Shown piece by piece: positions 45,884 through 54,848 of a DNA stretch of 64,000 nt (its first letter is position 1; each line of letters begins with the position of its first letter). The stretch spans positions 21,845 through 85,844 of the forward strand of contig NZ_CAJKOX010000015.1 in assembly GCF_905201705.1 (NCBI RefSeq), given 5' to 3'. The DNA is from an uncultured Marvinbryantia sp. GTDB lineage: Bacteria; Bacillota; Clostridia; Lachnospirales; Lachnospiraceae. Position numbers and translations under genes: made by a program. Under the pieces are notes generated by a model. The model had not been told where the DNA came from. It did no database searches and saw nothing but the letters and a program-made list of their open reading frames with translations.

Positions 45884-46928
45884 TTCCCGGCGGGGAAGCC
45901 AAAAGGCGCTTCAGAGAGCGCGGAGAGCGCAGCGCCGCAATTCCATATTGCTGCTGATACTTGGCATCGCTATTGTTATTCTTATCGGCATTCTCGTGTT
46001 TTGGATCTTTTTCCGTTCGCACGAGATCACTATTGTCAATCCATATCAGATCACGGATAATATATTTGGTGTCCGCACCGAATCAGCCGCAGAGAATCGC
46101 GCGGTTCCGTTTACCGACGGTCTTTGTGTCACGGCGTCCGACGTTTCCTTCGACGGGATCAGCCTGGAATATGCCGAGGCCGGCGCGATGATGGATCTGT
46201 CGGCGGGCAATGTGCTGTTTGCCAAGAATGTTCATGAGCGTCTGTATCCTGCCAGTCTGACGAAGATCATGACGGCGCTTGTGGCGCTCAAATACGGCAA
46301 TCTGGACGATGTGATCACCATTGATGAGATAGCGCTTGATATCGATCCGGAATCCTCGGTGTGCTATCTGGAGTATGGCGACCAGTACACCCTGCGGCAG
46401 CTTCTTTACGGTCTTCTGATCGCCTCCGGAAATGATGCCGGAAACGCGATCGCCTACCATGTGGGCGGCAGCATTGAAAATTTTGTTGCGATGATGAATG
46501 CGGAGGCAGCCGAGATCGGCGCGACCAACACACACTTTATGAACGCCCACGGCCTGCAGGATGAAAATCATTACACGACGCCGTATGATATCTATCTGAT
46601 GTTCCAGGAAGCGCTCAAATATGACGTATTCCAGGATGCGATCAGCAAGCAGAATTATACCGTCACCTATACCGCGGGGGACGGGGAGCAGTATGAGCGT
46701 ACCTGGTACGCGACAAGCTATTATTTTACCGGCGAGGCGTCGGCGCCGGACGGCGTGACGGTGTTTGGCGGCAAGACCGGTACAACGGATGAGGCGGGCG
46801 CCTGCCTGTCGCTTCTCTCAAAGGACGCCTATGGCAACTCCTATTTCAGCGTCATTATGAAATCGGACACCAAGGACGACCTTTATGAAGAAATGAATGA
46901 GTTGTTGTCAATTATCAACAAAAAGTAG
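45867..46928 (+). CDS. D-alanyl-D-alanine carboxypeptidase (DacF/PBP5-like)
   Basis: A 353-residue low-molecular-mass PBP that trims pentapeptides. It has a basic N-terminus, one transmembrane anchor (ILLLILGIAIVILIGILVFWIFF), then peptidase S11 motifs PASLTKIMTA (SxxK), SGNDAGNA (SxN) and GGKTGTT. Unlike typical DacA there is no cleavable signal; it looks like an N-terminal anchor. The GTG at 45867 is chosen because GGGGAG (45851-45856) precedes it and the longer frame lies within mgsA. Confidence 0.9.
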   Translation: MRCTDNSRRGSQKALQRARRAQRRNSILLLILGIAIVILIGILVFWIFFRSHEITIVNPYQITDNIFGVRTESAAENRAVPFTDGLCVTASDVSFDGISLEYAEAGAMMDLSAGNVLFAKNVHERLYPASLTKIMTALVALKYGNLDDVITIDEIALDIDPESSVCYLEYGDQYTLRQLLYGLLIASGNDAGNAIAYHVGGSIENFVAMMNAEAAEIGATNTHFMNAHGLQDENHYTTPYDIYLMFQEALKYDVFQDAISKQNYTVTYTAGDGEQYERTWYATSYYFTGEASAPDGVTVFGGKTGTTDEAGACLSLLSKDAYGNSYFSVIMKSDTKDDLYEEMNELLSIINKK

Positions 46929-46957
46929 TTGTAATTTATGAAACCGTGCATTATAAT
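46929..46957 (+). promoter_or_regulatory. Promoter for the small P-loop gene
   Basis: TTGTAA at 46929-46934 and TATAAT at 46952-46957 are spaced by 17 bases; the ATG is at 46991 behind AAGGAGGAG. Confidence 0.75.
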
Positions 46958-46990
46958 TGTACATATACGAAACTTAAGGAGGAGATTACA

Positions 46991-47410
46991 ATGATACAGA
47001 TCATAGCGGGGAATAAAGGAAAGGGCAAAACCAAACATTTACTTGAAAAAGTAAATACGGAAATCAAATCTGTACACGGTAATATCGTTTATTTGGACAA
47101 GAGCTCACAGCATATGTACGAGCTGAATAACAGAGTCCGTCTGATTGATACATCAGAATTTATGCTGACAAGTCCGGATGCATTTCTGGGATTTGTCTGC
47201 GGGATCATTTCGCAGGATCACGATCTGGAGCAGGTTTATCTGGACAGCTTCCTGAAGATCGCAAGTCTGGAGGACGCGGACGTTGCCCCCATGCTTGACA
47301 GTCTGGAAGCGCTTGGAGAAAAATATCAGATTACTTTCATCATCAGTATTTCTCAGGATGCACATGAACTTCCGGAAAACATGCAGAGCAAGGTGATCGT
47401 TTCTCTTTAA
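46991..47410 (+). CDS. Small P-loop protein, unknown function
   Basis: A 139-residue protein I cannot assign to a named family. IIAGNKGKGKTKHLLEKV at residues 3-20 fits the Walker A pattern GxxxxGKT, followed by a hydrophobic strand ending in aspartate (NIVYLDKSS). The remainder is mixed helix and strand with no membrane segment. It has a promoter of its own and is closed by a hairpin terminator, thus a single-gene transcript between the wall block and the HlyD-like gene. It could be a small nucleotide-binding switch or a minimal ATPase. Confidence 0.8.
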   Translation: MIQIIAGNKGKGKTKHLLEKVNTEIKSVHGNIVYLDKSSQHMYELNNRVRLIDTSEFMLTSPDAFLGFVCGIISQDHDLEQVYLDSFLKIASLEDADVAPMLDSLEALGEKYQITFIISISQDAHELPENMQSKVIVSL

Positions 47411-47433
47411 TTCATTTTTACATAACAGGATTT

Positions 47434-47465
47434 ATGCCGGATGAATCTTTTTGTCCGGCATTTTG
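47434..47465 (+). terminator. Terminator after the small P-loop gene
   Basis: ATGCCGGA (47434-47441) and TCCGGCAT (47454-47461) form an eight-base stem with a 12-base loop, followed by a short T-rich run. Confidence 0.7.
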
Positions 47466-47499
47466 AATTTATGGGAAAAGTCCACGATAAGGAGTATCT

Positions 47500-48882
47500 A
47501 TGGCAATAAAACGAAACCGTGAACAGAAAAAAGTGGTAAAGCTTCATCAGCATTCCATACTGAATATCGGTACGATCACCTTCGGCATTGTTTTCGTATA
47601 TCTTCTGATCTACCTGATCATGTATCTCACAAACGATCAGATTATCGCCTATGAGGTCACGGCAGGTTCTCTCTCCGGCAATTACCGCTATACGGCGATC
47701 GCGCTCAAAAGCGAGCAGCTTGTCACCTGCAGTGAGGCGGGACCGATCCACTATTATGTCCGCGAGGGAAGCAAGGTCGGTATGGGAAGCGGCGTTTATT
47801 CCATCGGAACCATGGATCTGGCCGCCGCCACAACGGGAGAGGATCTTACCGAGCTGGACGACAGCAGCTATTCCAGCCTGCGGAGCATCGCCTCCAATTT
47901 TGCCGGCAATTATTCATCCATCTCGTATTCAGATGTATACAATTTCAAGGCGGACGCCCAGACAGCGATGATCGAGCTGCTTTCGAGAAAGGTACTCGAT
48001 TCCACGGAGCAGGGCATCAGCGCCGGGCTGAATCTGATACCCTCGGAGAAGGACGGGATCGTAGTTTATTCCACTGACGGCATGGAAGATCTGACAGTCG
48101 ATGATATTACGCTTGATATGTTCAGCAGGAAGAATTATACAAGAGAAAATCTGCGTATGAACGAGACGGTGAAGGCTGGCGATGTGGTTTATAAGCTGAT
48201 CACCAGCGAGGAATGGTCACTTGTCATTCCGCTTGACAAAAAGACGGCGATGGAGCTGGCTGACTCAAATATGGTCCGGTTCCGTTTTATGGAGGACGGT
48301 TCAGCATTCAACGCTGACTTCAGCATTATCCAAAATGACGGCGACTATTTCGGCAAACTGGATATCAGTAATTCCGTAATCCGCTTCGCCGGGGACCGTT
48401 TTGTGGAAATAGAGCTTTTGCTAAACCGCCAGAGCGGCTTAAAGATCCCGAACACAGCGATTGCCGAGAAGGTGTTTTATCGGATCCCGAAGGAATACGT
48501 GACGGAAAATGAGCAGACAGAGAACGAGATCACGCTCCGCAAGGAGACGTACGATACGGACGGTTCGGCAGTCGTACGCATCATCACCGCCACAGTTTAC
48601 GATAAAACTGACAACGATTATTATGTAGATACCTCGCTGTTTGAGGAGGGGGACTATGTGCTGATGAAGGATTCTTCGAAGCGCTATCAGATTTCCGATA
48701 CCCAGACACTGACAGGAGTTTACAATATTAATAAGGGCTATCCGATTTTCCGTGAGATTACAATTCTCGACGAAAATCAGGAATACTGCATTGTGGAAAG
48801 CAACAGCGCATACGGGCTTGCACAGTACGATCAGATCGCACTGGATGCTTCCACAGTGAAGGACGACACATTTGAAGAATAG
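47500..48882 (+). CDS. HlyD-like membrane protein, function unknown
   Basis: A 460-residue protein with one N-terminal transmembrane helix (about 22-45), a beta-rich stretch that resembles the biotinyl/lipoyl-like parts of HlyD membrane fusion proteins (VTCSEAGPIHYYVREGSKVGMG), a helical mid-section and C-terminal beta repeats. Similar proteins are annotated as HlyD family adaptors, but no ABC or RND exporter is nearby. The gene heads the group with yggS, sepF and ylmH, all tied to cell division, which suggests a structural or wall-linked role instead of secretion. Confidence 0.75.
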   Translation: MAIKRNREQKKVVKLHQHSILNIGTITFGIVFVYLLIYLIMYLTNDQIIAYEVTAGSLSGNYRYTAIALKSEQLVTCSEAGPIHYYVREGSKVGMGSGVYSIGTMDLAAATTGEDLTELDDSSYSSLRSIASNFAGNYSSISYSDVYNFKADAQTAMIELLSRKVLDSTEQGISAGLNLIPSEKDGIVVYSTDGMEDLTVDDITLDMFSRKNYTRENLRMNETVKAGDVVYKLITSEEWSLVIPLDKKTAMELADSNMVRFRFMEDGSAFNADFSIIQNDGDYFGKLDISNSVIRFAGDRFVEIELLLNRQSGLKIPNTAIAEKVFYRIPKEYVTENEQTENEITLRKETYDTDGSAVVRIITATVYDKTDNDYYVDTSLFEEGDYVLMKDSSKRYQISDTQTLTGVYNINKGYPIFREITILDENQEYCIVESNSAYGLAQYDQIALDASTVKDDTFEE

Positions 48883-48894
48883 GAGCAGATTAGC

Positions 48895-49584
48895 ATGATA
48901 ACGGAAAATTACAGATATGTGCGCGGCAGAATCGACGAAGCGTGCCGCCGCGCGGGCAGAAATCCGCAGGACGTCACACTGATCGCCGTGAGCAAGACAA
49001 AACCGGTATCCATGATCGAGGAGCTGCTGCCGGAGGGCGTTCTGGATTTCGGGGAAAATAAACCGCAGGAACTAAAAGAAAAATATGAGTTGCTGCCGAA
49101 AAACCTTCGTTTCCATATGATCGGTCATCTGCAGCGCAACAAGGTAAAATATATCATAGAGCGCGCCTGTATGATTCACTCCGTCGATTCTCTGCGCCTG
49201 GCGGAGACTATTCAGGAGGAAGCCGCAAAGCATGACCGGATCATGCCGGTGCTTGTGGAAATAAACATCGCGCAGGAGGAATCAAAATTTGGTCTGACCG
49301 CCGGTGAGACGGCGAATTTTGTGCGTGAGATTGCAAAATTCCCGAATCTTTGTGTAAAAGGTCTTATGACAATTGCCCCCTTTGTGGAAAATCCCGAAGA
49401 CAACCGGGTTCATTTCCGAAATTTATACAATTTATTTATTGACATTAAGGCGGGAAACATTGATAATGTAGATATGTGCATTCTCAGCATGGGTATGACA
49501 AATGATTATGAGGTTGCCGTTGAAGAGGGCGCGACACATGTACGTGTGGGCACCGGAATATTCGGTGTGCGCAATTACCAATGA
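48895..49584 (+). CDS. YggS/PLPBP family pyridoxal-phosphate homeostasis protein
   Basis: A 229-residue PLP-binding protein of the YggS/YlmE family, which buffers PLP and shapes amino acid levels. The PLP lysine lies in LIAVSKTKP; DFGENKPQELKEKYE, HMIGHLQRNKVKYI and SMGMTNDYEVAVEEGATHVRVG are signatures. It precedes sepF as ylmE does in Bacillus. ATG at 48895 after AGGAGCAG. Confidence 0.95.
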   Translation: MITENYRYVRGRIDEACRRAGRNPQDVTLIAVSKTKPVSMIEELLPEGVLDFGENKPQELKEKYELLPKNLRFHMIGHLQRNKVKYIIERACMIHSVDSLRLAETIQEEAAKHDRIMPVLVEINIAQEESKFGLTAGETANFVREIAKFPNLCVKGLMTIAPFVENPEDNRVHFRNLYNLFIDIKAGNIDNVDMCILSMGMTNDYEVAVEEGATHVRVGTGIFGVRNYQ

Positions 49585-49620
49585 CACGCTTTTGAATATA
49601 AATTTGGGAGAGGACATAGT

Positions 49621-50214
49621 ATGAGCATTTTAGACAAGTTTTTAAATGCAATGAAACTGAACGACGACGATTACGATGACGACGATTTTCTGGATAGTGA
49701 AGAGGACGAATACGAAGAGCCGCGTCCGAAAAAAAGTCTTTTCCGTAAATCCGGCAGGGAAGAGCCGCTGGACGATTTCGATGATGATGACGACGAACCG
49801 GTTATGCGCAAATTTACCAAATCGACTGCAAAAACAGTCAACACTGCGCAGCCAAAGACGAAGCCTTCCGTATCCTCCGGGACATCAAAAGTTTCTCCGA
49901 TCCGCACCAGGAAGAGTTCAAACGATATGTCTGTCTGCGTTGTGAAGCCGAAGAGTATGGAGGATGCAAGAGAGATCACGGAAACGTTGCTCGCGAACTG
50001 TACAGTGGTTCTGAACATAGAAGGGATCGATCTCGACCTTGCGCAGCGCATCATCGATTTTACATCCGGTTCCTGTTATGCGATCAGCGGAAATCTGCAG
50101 AAGGTCAGCAACTGTATCTTTATTGTTACTCCGGCGGCGGTAGATGTATCGGGCGATCTGCAGGACATTTTGAACGGTGCTTTTGATATACCGTCCATGA
50201 ATTATACTTATTAA
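49621..50214 (+). CDS. sepF: Cell division protein SepF
   Basis: A 197-residue FtsZ-associated protein. The N-terminal membrane-binding amphipathic helix (SILDKFLNAMKL) is followed by an unusually acidic linker rich in aspartate and glutamate (about 18-60) and the C-terminal SepF domain (VCVVKPKSMEDAREITETLL, VLNIEGIDLDLAQRIIDF). SepF curves around FtsZ filaments and ties them to the membrane. Between yggS and ylmH as in Bacillus. Confidence 0.95.
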   Translation: MSILDKFLNAMKLNDDDYDDDDFLDSEEDEYEEPRPKKSLFRKSGREEPLDDFDDDDDEPVMRKFTKSTAKTVNTAQPKTKPSVSSGTSKVSPIRTRKSSNDMSVCVVKPKSMEDAREITETLLANCTVVLNIEGIDLDLAQRIIDFTSGSCYAISGNLQKVSNCIFIVTPAAVDVSGDLQDILNGAFDIPSMNYTY

Positions 50215-50217
50215 GCT

Positions 50218-51003
50218 ATGAACCATGAGGAAGAATTATTTCAGAAGCGGCTGCTGGAGCTTGCAAAAAAGGCAGACAGCAGAAATATCGTCACATATAC
50301 CGATTTTCTGAATTTAAACGAATTGAATATCTATCATCAGAGCGCCAGATTCCTCTCCTTTGTAAAATGTGTGGGATTTGGCGGCTATGAGCAGGCGGAG
50401 CGTCAGATATTAGCTTTTATTCCTGATGCTCTTTATTGCTGTATGGCGGATTTTGAGGAGGCGAAAGGTGCTGTTTCCTATCCGATCGCCTGTCTGCGCG
50501 TCACGCTGCAGAATAAGAAATTCTCTGAAAAGCTTACGCACCGTGATTTTCTCGGCGCGGTCTTAAACACCGGCATCGAGAGGAGCACTATCGGGGATAT
50601 TCTTATTGACGACCGGACGGCGTGGATCTTCTGCCTGGAGCGGATGGCGGATTTTCTTTCAGGAGCCCTCACACGCGTTCGGAACACTCCGGTCGATGTC
50701 CGGCAGGTTCCGCTCGAAAAAATCGAATATGAGCCAAAATACGAGCTTCTGCAGGGTTCTGTCGCCTCGGTGCGGCTGGACAGCCTGCTTGCGCTCGCCT
50801 TTGGAGCATCAAGGAGCAGCCTTGTCGGTCTGATCGAGGGCGGGAAGGTGTTCGTCAACGGCAGACTCGTTACCTCAAACGGCTGTAAGCTAAAAGAAAA
50901 TGACGTGATCTCCGCGCGCGGTCTCGGACGCTTCCGCTATCTGGGCGTCCGCTCCAGCACGAAGAAGGGGCGTCTGATCGCAGAAATCCAAAAATATATC
51001 TAA
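50218..51003 (+). CDS. S4-domain RNA-binding protein YlmH
   Basis: A 261-residue YlmH-like protein whose C-terminal 80 residues form an S4 domain (VRLDSLLALAFGASRSSLVGLIEGGKVFVNGRLV). YlmH binds stalled ribosomal complexes in Bacillus and takes part in quality control; that function is taken from the family. It lies directly after sepF. DivIVA, which often follows, is absent; aroB follows instead. Confidence 0.9.
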   Translation: MNHEEELFQKRLLELAKKADSRNIVTYTDFLNLNELNIYHQSARFLSFVKCVGFGGYEQAERQILAFIPDALYCCMADFEEAKGAVSYPIACLRVTLQNKKFSEKLTHRDFLGAVLNTGIERSTIGDILIDDRTAWIFCLERMADFLSGALTRVRNTPVDVRQVPLEKIEYEPKYELLQGSVASVRLDSLLALAFGASRSSLVGLIEGGKVFVNGRLVTSNGCKLKENDVISARGLGRFRYLGVRSSTKKGRLIAEIQKYI

Positions 51004-51017
51004 GGGAGAATACCTTT

Positions 51018-52142
51018 ATGGCACAGGAAAAAGAACAGAAAAACGCATTGACGGTAAAGACGGACCGCGCAGGCGGCTACACCATCTATTTCGAACACGA
51101 TTTCGGGCGTCTCGCTGAGGTGCTGGAGAGCGACTGCGGCATTTCCGGGCGCAAGCTATGCATTGTCACGGATACGACTGTCGAAGGACTTTATCTGCAG
51201 GAAGTGATAAAAGCGCTTGAAGGAAAGTGCCGCGCGCTGACGCAGTTTGTTTTCCCGGCGGGAGAGCAGAGCAAAACGCTGGACACCGTGCGCAGCCTCT
51301 ACGAAAAGCTGATCCTGGAGCATTTTGAGCGCCGGGATATGCTGATCGCCCTCGGCGGCGGCGTTGTCGGCGATCTGACCGGCTTTGCGGCGGCTACCTA
51401 TCTGCGCGGCATCGCCTTTGCACAGGTACCGACCACGCTGCTCGCACAGGTAGACAGCAGCATCGGCGGCAAGACCGGCGTCGATTTCGACAGCTACAAA
51501 AATATGGTGGGTGCGTTCCATCAGCCGTCGCTCGTCTATATGAACGCACATACGCTTTCCACGCTCCCGGAGGAGCAGTTTGCATGCGGCATGGGCGAGG
51601 TCTTAAAGCATGGACTGATCCGCAGCGCAGCTTACTATACCTGGCTGATCGAACACATCAGTGAGATTGCAGAGCGCGACGCGGATACGCTGCAGGAGAT
51701 GGTGATGGAGAGCTGCAGGATCAAGCGGGCCGTTGTAGAAAAGGACCCGACCGAAAAAGGAGAGCGCGCGCTCTTAAATTTCGGCCACACCATCGGTCAC
51801 GCGATTGAAAAGGTGAAATCTCCAGATCTGCTCCATGGACAGTGCGTGGCGCTCGGATGTGTTGCCGCCGCCTACATTTCCTTTAAGCGCGGTTTGCTCT
51901 CTACCGAGGAATTTTATGAGATCCGCGATATGAACGTCGGCTTTGACCTGCTGTTTTCCGTGGAGGATATTGACCCGCAGGAGATCCTTACCATCACAAA
52001 ATCTGATAAAAAAATGGATCAGGGCAGCGTAAAATTTGTTCTTTTAAAGAAAATCGGGAAAGCTTTTATTGATACTACCGTGACCGACGAGGAGATCCTG
52101 GAAGCTGTGAACTTTATTCTGTATACGGAGACAAACGACTGA
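51018..52142 (+). CDS. aroB: 3-dehydroquinate synthase
   Basis: NAD- and metal-dependent second enzyme of the shikimate pathway. 374 residues; LGGGVVGDLTGFAAATYLRG binds the cofactor, PTTLLAQVDSSIGGKTGVD is the substrate site, and NFGHTIGHAIE supplies metal-binding histidines. The stop overlaps the lspA start (TGATG). Confidence 0.97.
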   Translation: MAQEKEQKNALTVKTDRAGGYTIYFEHDFGRLAEVLESDCGISGRKLCIVTDTTVEGLYLQEVIKALEGKCRALTQFVFPAGEQSKTLDTVRSLYEKLILEHFERRDMLIALGGGVVGDLTGFAAATYLRGIAFAQVPTTLLAQVDSSIGGKTGVDFDSYKNMVGAFHQPSLVYMNAHTLSTLPEEQFACGMGEVLKHGLIRSAAYYTWLIEHISEIAERDADTLQEMVMESCRIKRAVVEKDPTEKGERALLNFGHTIGHAIEKVKSPDLLHGQCVALGCVAAAYISFKRGLLSTEEFYEIRDMNVGFDLLFSVEDIDPQEILTITKSDKKMDQGSVKFVLLKKIGKAFIDTTVTDEEILEAVNFILYTETND

Positions 52143-52645
52143 TGGGAAAATTGGGGGATGAAAAAAAATCACAGGTTTCTGCGGCTTTTGTTCTGTTTCT
52201 TGTGCTGCTTGCCACAGATCAGCTTACCAAATACCTTGCTGTCCGGTATCTGAAGGGGGCGGCAGATATTGTTCTGATCCCCGGCGTCTTTCAGCTTTCT
52301 TATCTGGAAAACACCGGCATGGCATGGGGAATGCTCGACGGTATGCGCTGGCTGTTCCTGCTTTTCACATTGCTGATCGCCGGCGCAGTGGCGTTTCTCT
52401 GGCACAAAATACCGTTTGAGCCGAAATATCGTGCCTTCCGGGTACTGAGCGCAGTGTTCCTTGCCGGTGCGTTCGGGAACGCGATCGACCGGCTTTTCCG
52501 CGGCTATGTGGTTGATTTTTTCTATTTCAGCCTTATCAATTTTCCGGTGTTTAACGTGGCGGACTGCTATGTCACCGTATCTCTTGTGTTATTATTGATT
52601 ATTTACCGAAATGAGGATTTTTCATGGATGAACAGCAAATCCTGA
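52142..52645 (+). CDS. lspA: Lipoprotein signal peptidase
   Basis: Aspartic membrane protease that removes lipoprotein signal peptides. 167 residues, four hydrophobic helices, the LENTGMAWGML segment, and GNAIDRLFRGYVVDFF with both catalytic aspartates. ATG at 52142 overlaps aroB, and the end overlaps the pseudouridine synthase gene, a classic lspA-rluD pair. Confidence 0.96.
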   Translation: MGKLGDEKKSQVSAAFVLFLVLLATDQLTKYLAVRYLKGAADIVLIPGVFQLSYLENTGMAWGMLDGMRWLFLLFTLLIAGAVAFLWHKIPFEPKYRAFRVLSAVFLAGAFGNAIDRLFRGYVVDFFYFSLINFPVFNVADCYVTVSLVLLLIIYRNEDFSWMNSKS

Positions 52646-53544
52646 CTGTGGAACCGGATGCTGCCTCTGTGCGGATCGATAAATATCTTTCCGACAGGCT
52701 GTCCGGCTCCCGTTCTTTTCTGCAGAAATTATTAAAAGAAGAGCGCGTATCCGTAGACGGTGTTCCGGTAAAAGCAAGCTATAAGGTTGCCGCCGGGGAT
52801 GTCGTCTGCGTGAATATTCCTGCACAGACGGAACCGGACATTCTGGCGGAGAATATCCCGCTTGATATTCTCTATGAGGATGATGATCTGCTGATCGTCA
52901 ACAAGCCGAAGGGGATGGTCGTCCATCCGGGCGCCGGGCATTACAGCCAGACGCTTGTAAACGCGCTGATGTATCACTGCCGCGACCAGCTCTCCGGCAT
53001 CAACGGTGTGCTGCGTCCCGGCATCGTCCACCGCATAGATCAGAACACGACCGGCTCTCTGATCGTCTGCAAAAACGATCTCGCACACAATGCGATCGCC
53101 GCACAGCTTAAAGAGCACTCCATCACCCGTCGATACCGTGCAATCGTGCACGGCAATCTGACAGGGGACGGCATCGTAAATGCACCGATCGGACGCCATC
53201 CGACGGAGCGCAAGAAAATGGCGGTGAATGAGAAAAACGGTAAGCCTGCCGTCACACATTACTATGTGCTGGAACAATTCGGGAAGTTTACTTATATTGA
53301 ATGCGTGCTGGAAACCGGCAGGACGCACCAGATCCGCGTCCACATGAGCAGCATTCACCATCCTATCCTGGGTGATGACGTGTACGGACCGGCGAAATGC
53401 CCGGTTCCCGGTCTGCAGGGACAGACTTTGCACGCACAGGTAATCGGCTTCGTTCACCCGCGCACCGGTGAGTATATGGAGTTTTCTGCGCCGCTGCCGC
53501 CATATTTTGAGGAGCTTCTTGTAAAATTGCGCGCCGGAATGTAA
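52624..53544 (+). CDS. RluD-family 23S rRNA pseudouridine synthase
   Basis: A 306-residue synthase with an N-terminal S4 domain (VRIDKYLSDRLSGSRSFLQKLL) and the catalytic motif HRIDQNTTGSLIVCK with the essential aspartate; RTHQIRVHMSSI closes the site. The group modifies U1911/1915/1917-like positions. RlmH, encoded earlier in the window, methylates such a pseudouridine at 1915. GAGGAT precedes the ATG; 22 bases overlap lspA. Confidence 0.93.
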   Translation: MDEQQILTVEPDAASVRIDKYLSDRLSGSRSFLQKLLKEERVSVDGVPVKASYKVAAGDVVCVNIPAQTEPDILAENIPLDILYEDDDLLIVNKPKGMVVHPGAGHYSQTLVNALMYHCRDQLSGINGVLRPGIVHRIDQNTTGSLIVCKNDLAHNAIAAQLKEHSITRRYRAIVHGNLTGDGIVNAPIGRHPTERKKMAVNEKNGKPAVTHYYVLEQFGKFTYIECVLETGRTHQIRVHMSSIHHPILGDDVYGPAKCPVPGLQGQTLHAQVIGFVHPRTGEYMEFSAPLPPYFEELLVKLRAGM

Positions 53545-53560
53545 TTTTTCATAAAACTTG

Positions 53561-53589
53561 TGTACATTTTCTATATTTAGTTGTATAAT
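53561..53589 (+). promoter_or_regulatory. Promoter before the cytidylate-kinase-like gene
   Basis: TGTACA at 53561-53566 and TATAAT at 53584-53589 with 17 bases between, about 75 bases before the ATG at 53664. The -35 is imperfect. Confidence 0.55.
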
Positions 53590-53663
53590 ATAGCCAAGTA
53601 CTAGTTTTGGGGGTTACGCGGCGGCGCGAAAGTGTCTGCTCGTGTAAAGAAAGGAGGATTTTT

Positions 53664-54299
53664 ATGGCATGTAAATCAGTTATCACAATCGGAAGACAAT
53701 ATGGAAGCGGCGGAAGAGAGATCGGGCAGAAGCTCGCCGGGCGCCTTGGTATAAAATGTTACGACAATGAGCTTCTGGATCGTGCTGCAAAGGAGAGCGG
53801 CATCTGCCAGGAATTATTTGAAAATCACGACGAGAAACCGACAAACAGCTTTTTGTATTCTCTTGTTATGGACACCTATTCCATGGGTTACGCGTCAGCC
53901 GCACTTTCAGGGATGCCGATCAACCACAAGGTATTTCTTGCACAGTTCAATGCGATCAAGAAAATTGCAGACGAGGGTCCCTGCGTGATGGTTGGACGCT
54001 GCGCAGACTATGCACTGGACGATTATCCGAACCGCATTTCCGTATTTATCTATGGCAGCATGGATAAACGTATCCGCAGAATTGCAGATAAATACAATTT
54101 TACCGACGCGAAGGCGAAAGACGTCATCACAAAAACCGATAAACAGCGCGCAAGCTATTATAATTATTATACAAATAAACGCTGGGGCGATATCGCAAGC
54201 TACGACCTCTGCATCAACAGCAGTATTCTTGGCATTGACGGTACGGTAGAGATTCTGCGCCAGTTTATTGAAGAGCGCGAAGCGCTTAACGCAAAGTAG
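53664..54299 (+). CDS. Cytidylate kinase-like family protein
   Basis: A 211-residue P-loop protein. SVITIGRQYGSGGREIGQKLAG is the nucleotide-binding start of the cytidylate kinase-like (Cmk2) family, with MVGRCADYAL in mid-domain and RASYYNYYTNKRWGD near the end. It differs from the true Cmk and lacks a set substrate. AAAGGAGG precedes the ATG; the frame from 53607 is longer but without a site. Confidence 0.88.
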   Translation: MACKSVITIGRQYGSGGREIGQKLAGRLGIKCYDNELLDRAAKESGICQELFENHDEKPTNSFLYSLVMDTYSMGYASAALSGMPINHKVFLAQFNAIKKIADEGPCVMVGRCADYALDDYPNRISVFIYGSMDKRIRRIADKYNFTDAKAKDVITKTDKQRASYYNYYTNKRWGDIASYDLCINSSILGIDGTVEILRQFIEEREALNAK

Positions 54300-54330
54300 G
54301 AACATATCTGTAAAAAAGGACATGAAATAA

Positions 54331-54768
54331 ATGAAATTTGTAATTCAACGTGTAACGGAATGCTCCGTGACCGTCGACGGACAGGTGATCGGCGCGATCC
54401 GGAAGGGCTTTCTGGTGCTGATCGGTGCCGGAAGAGAGGATACCCGCGAGAATGCCGACGCCCTGATCAAAAAAATGATCGGGCTTCGCATTTTTGAGGA
54501 TGAAAACGGAAAAACAAATCTTTCCCTAAAGGATGTGGATGGAAGCCTTCTGCTGGTATCTCAGTTTACCCTCTATGCAAACTGCAAAAAGGGCAACCGA
54601 CCAAGCTTTATCGAGGCAGGAGAGCCAAAGATGGCCGAAGAGTTGTATGATTATATCGTAGCGGAATGCCGCAGGCAAGTGCCGATCGTAGAAACCGGCT
54701 CCTTTGGAGCCGATATGAAGGTGGCGCTGGTAAATGACGGACCGTTTACGATTATTCTGGAAAATTAG
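54331..54768 (+). CDS. dtd: D-aminoacyl-tRNA deacylase
   Basis: Removes D-amino acids (and glycine from tRNA-Ala) to keep translation accurate. 145 residues with LLLVSQFTLYANCKKGNRPSF and the Gly-cisPro-like ends TGSFGADMKVALVNDGPFT. It is the last plus-strand gene before the orientation flip. Confidence 0.96.
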   Translation: MKFVIQRVTECSVTVDGQVIGAIRKGFLVLIGAGREDTRENADALIKKMIGLRIFEDENGKTNLSLKDVDGSLLLVSQFTLYANCKKGNRPSFIEAGEPKMAEELYDYIVAECRRQVPIVETGSFGADMKVALVNDGPFTIILEN

Positions 54769-54781
54769 TCTGCAAATTGCG

Positions 54782-54832
54782 GCGGAACCGTACGATCGCA
54801 TGAGATTCATATCTCCAGGTATCCGGTTCCGC
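54782..54832. terminator. Possible bidirectional stem-loop between convergent genes
   Basis: GCGGAACCG (54782-54790) pairs with CGGTTCCGC (54824-54832), and an inner GAGAT/ATCTC hairpin fills the loop. No T run follows on either strand, so it may be a weak or factor-dependent terminator shared by dtd and the recombinase gene. Confidence 0.45.
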
Positions 54833-54848
54833 TGTCAAATAGCTTATA

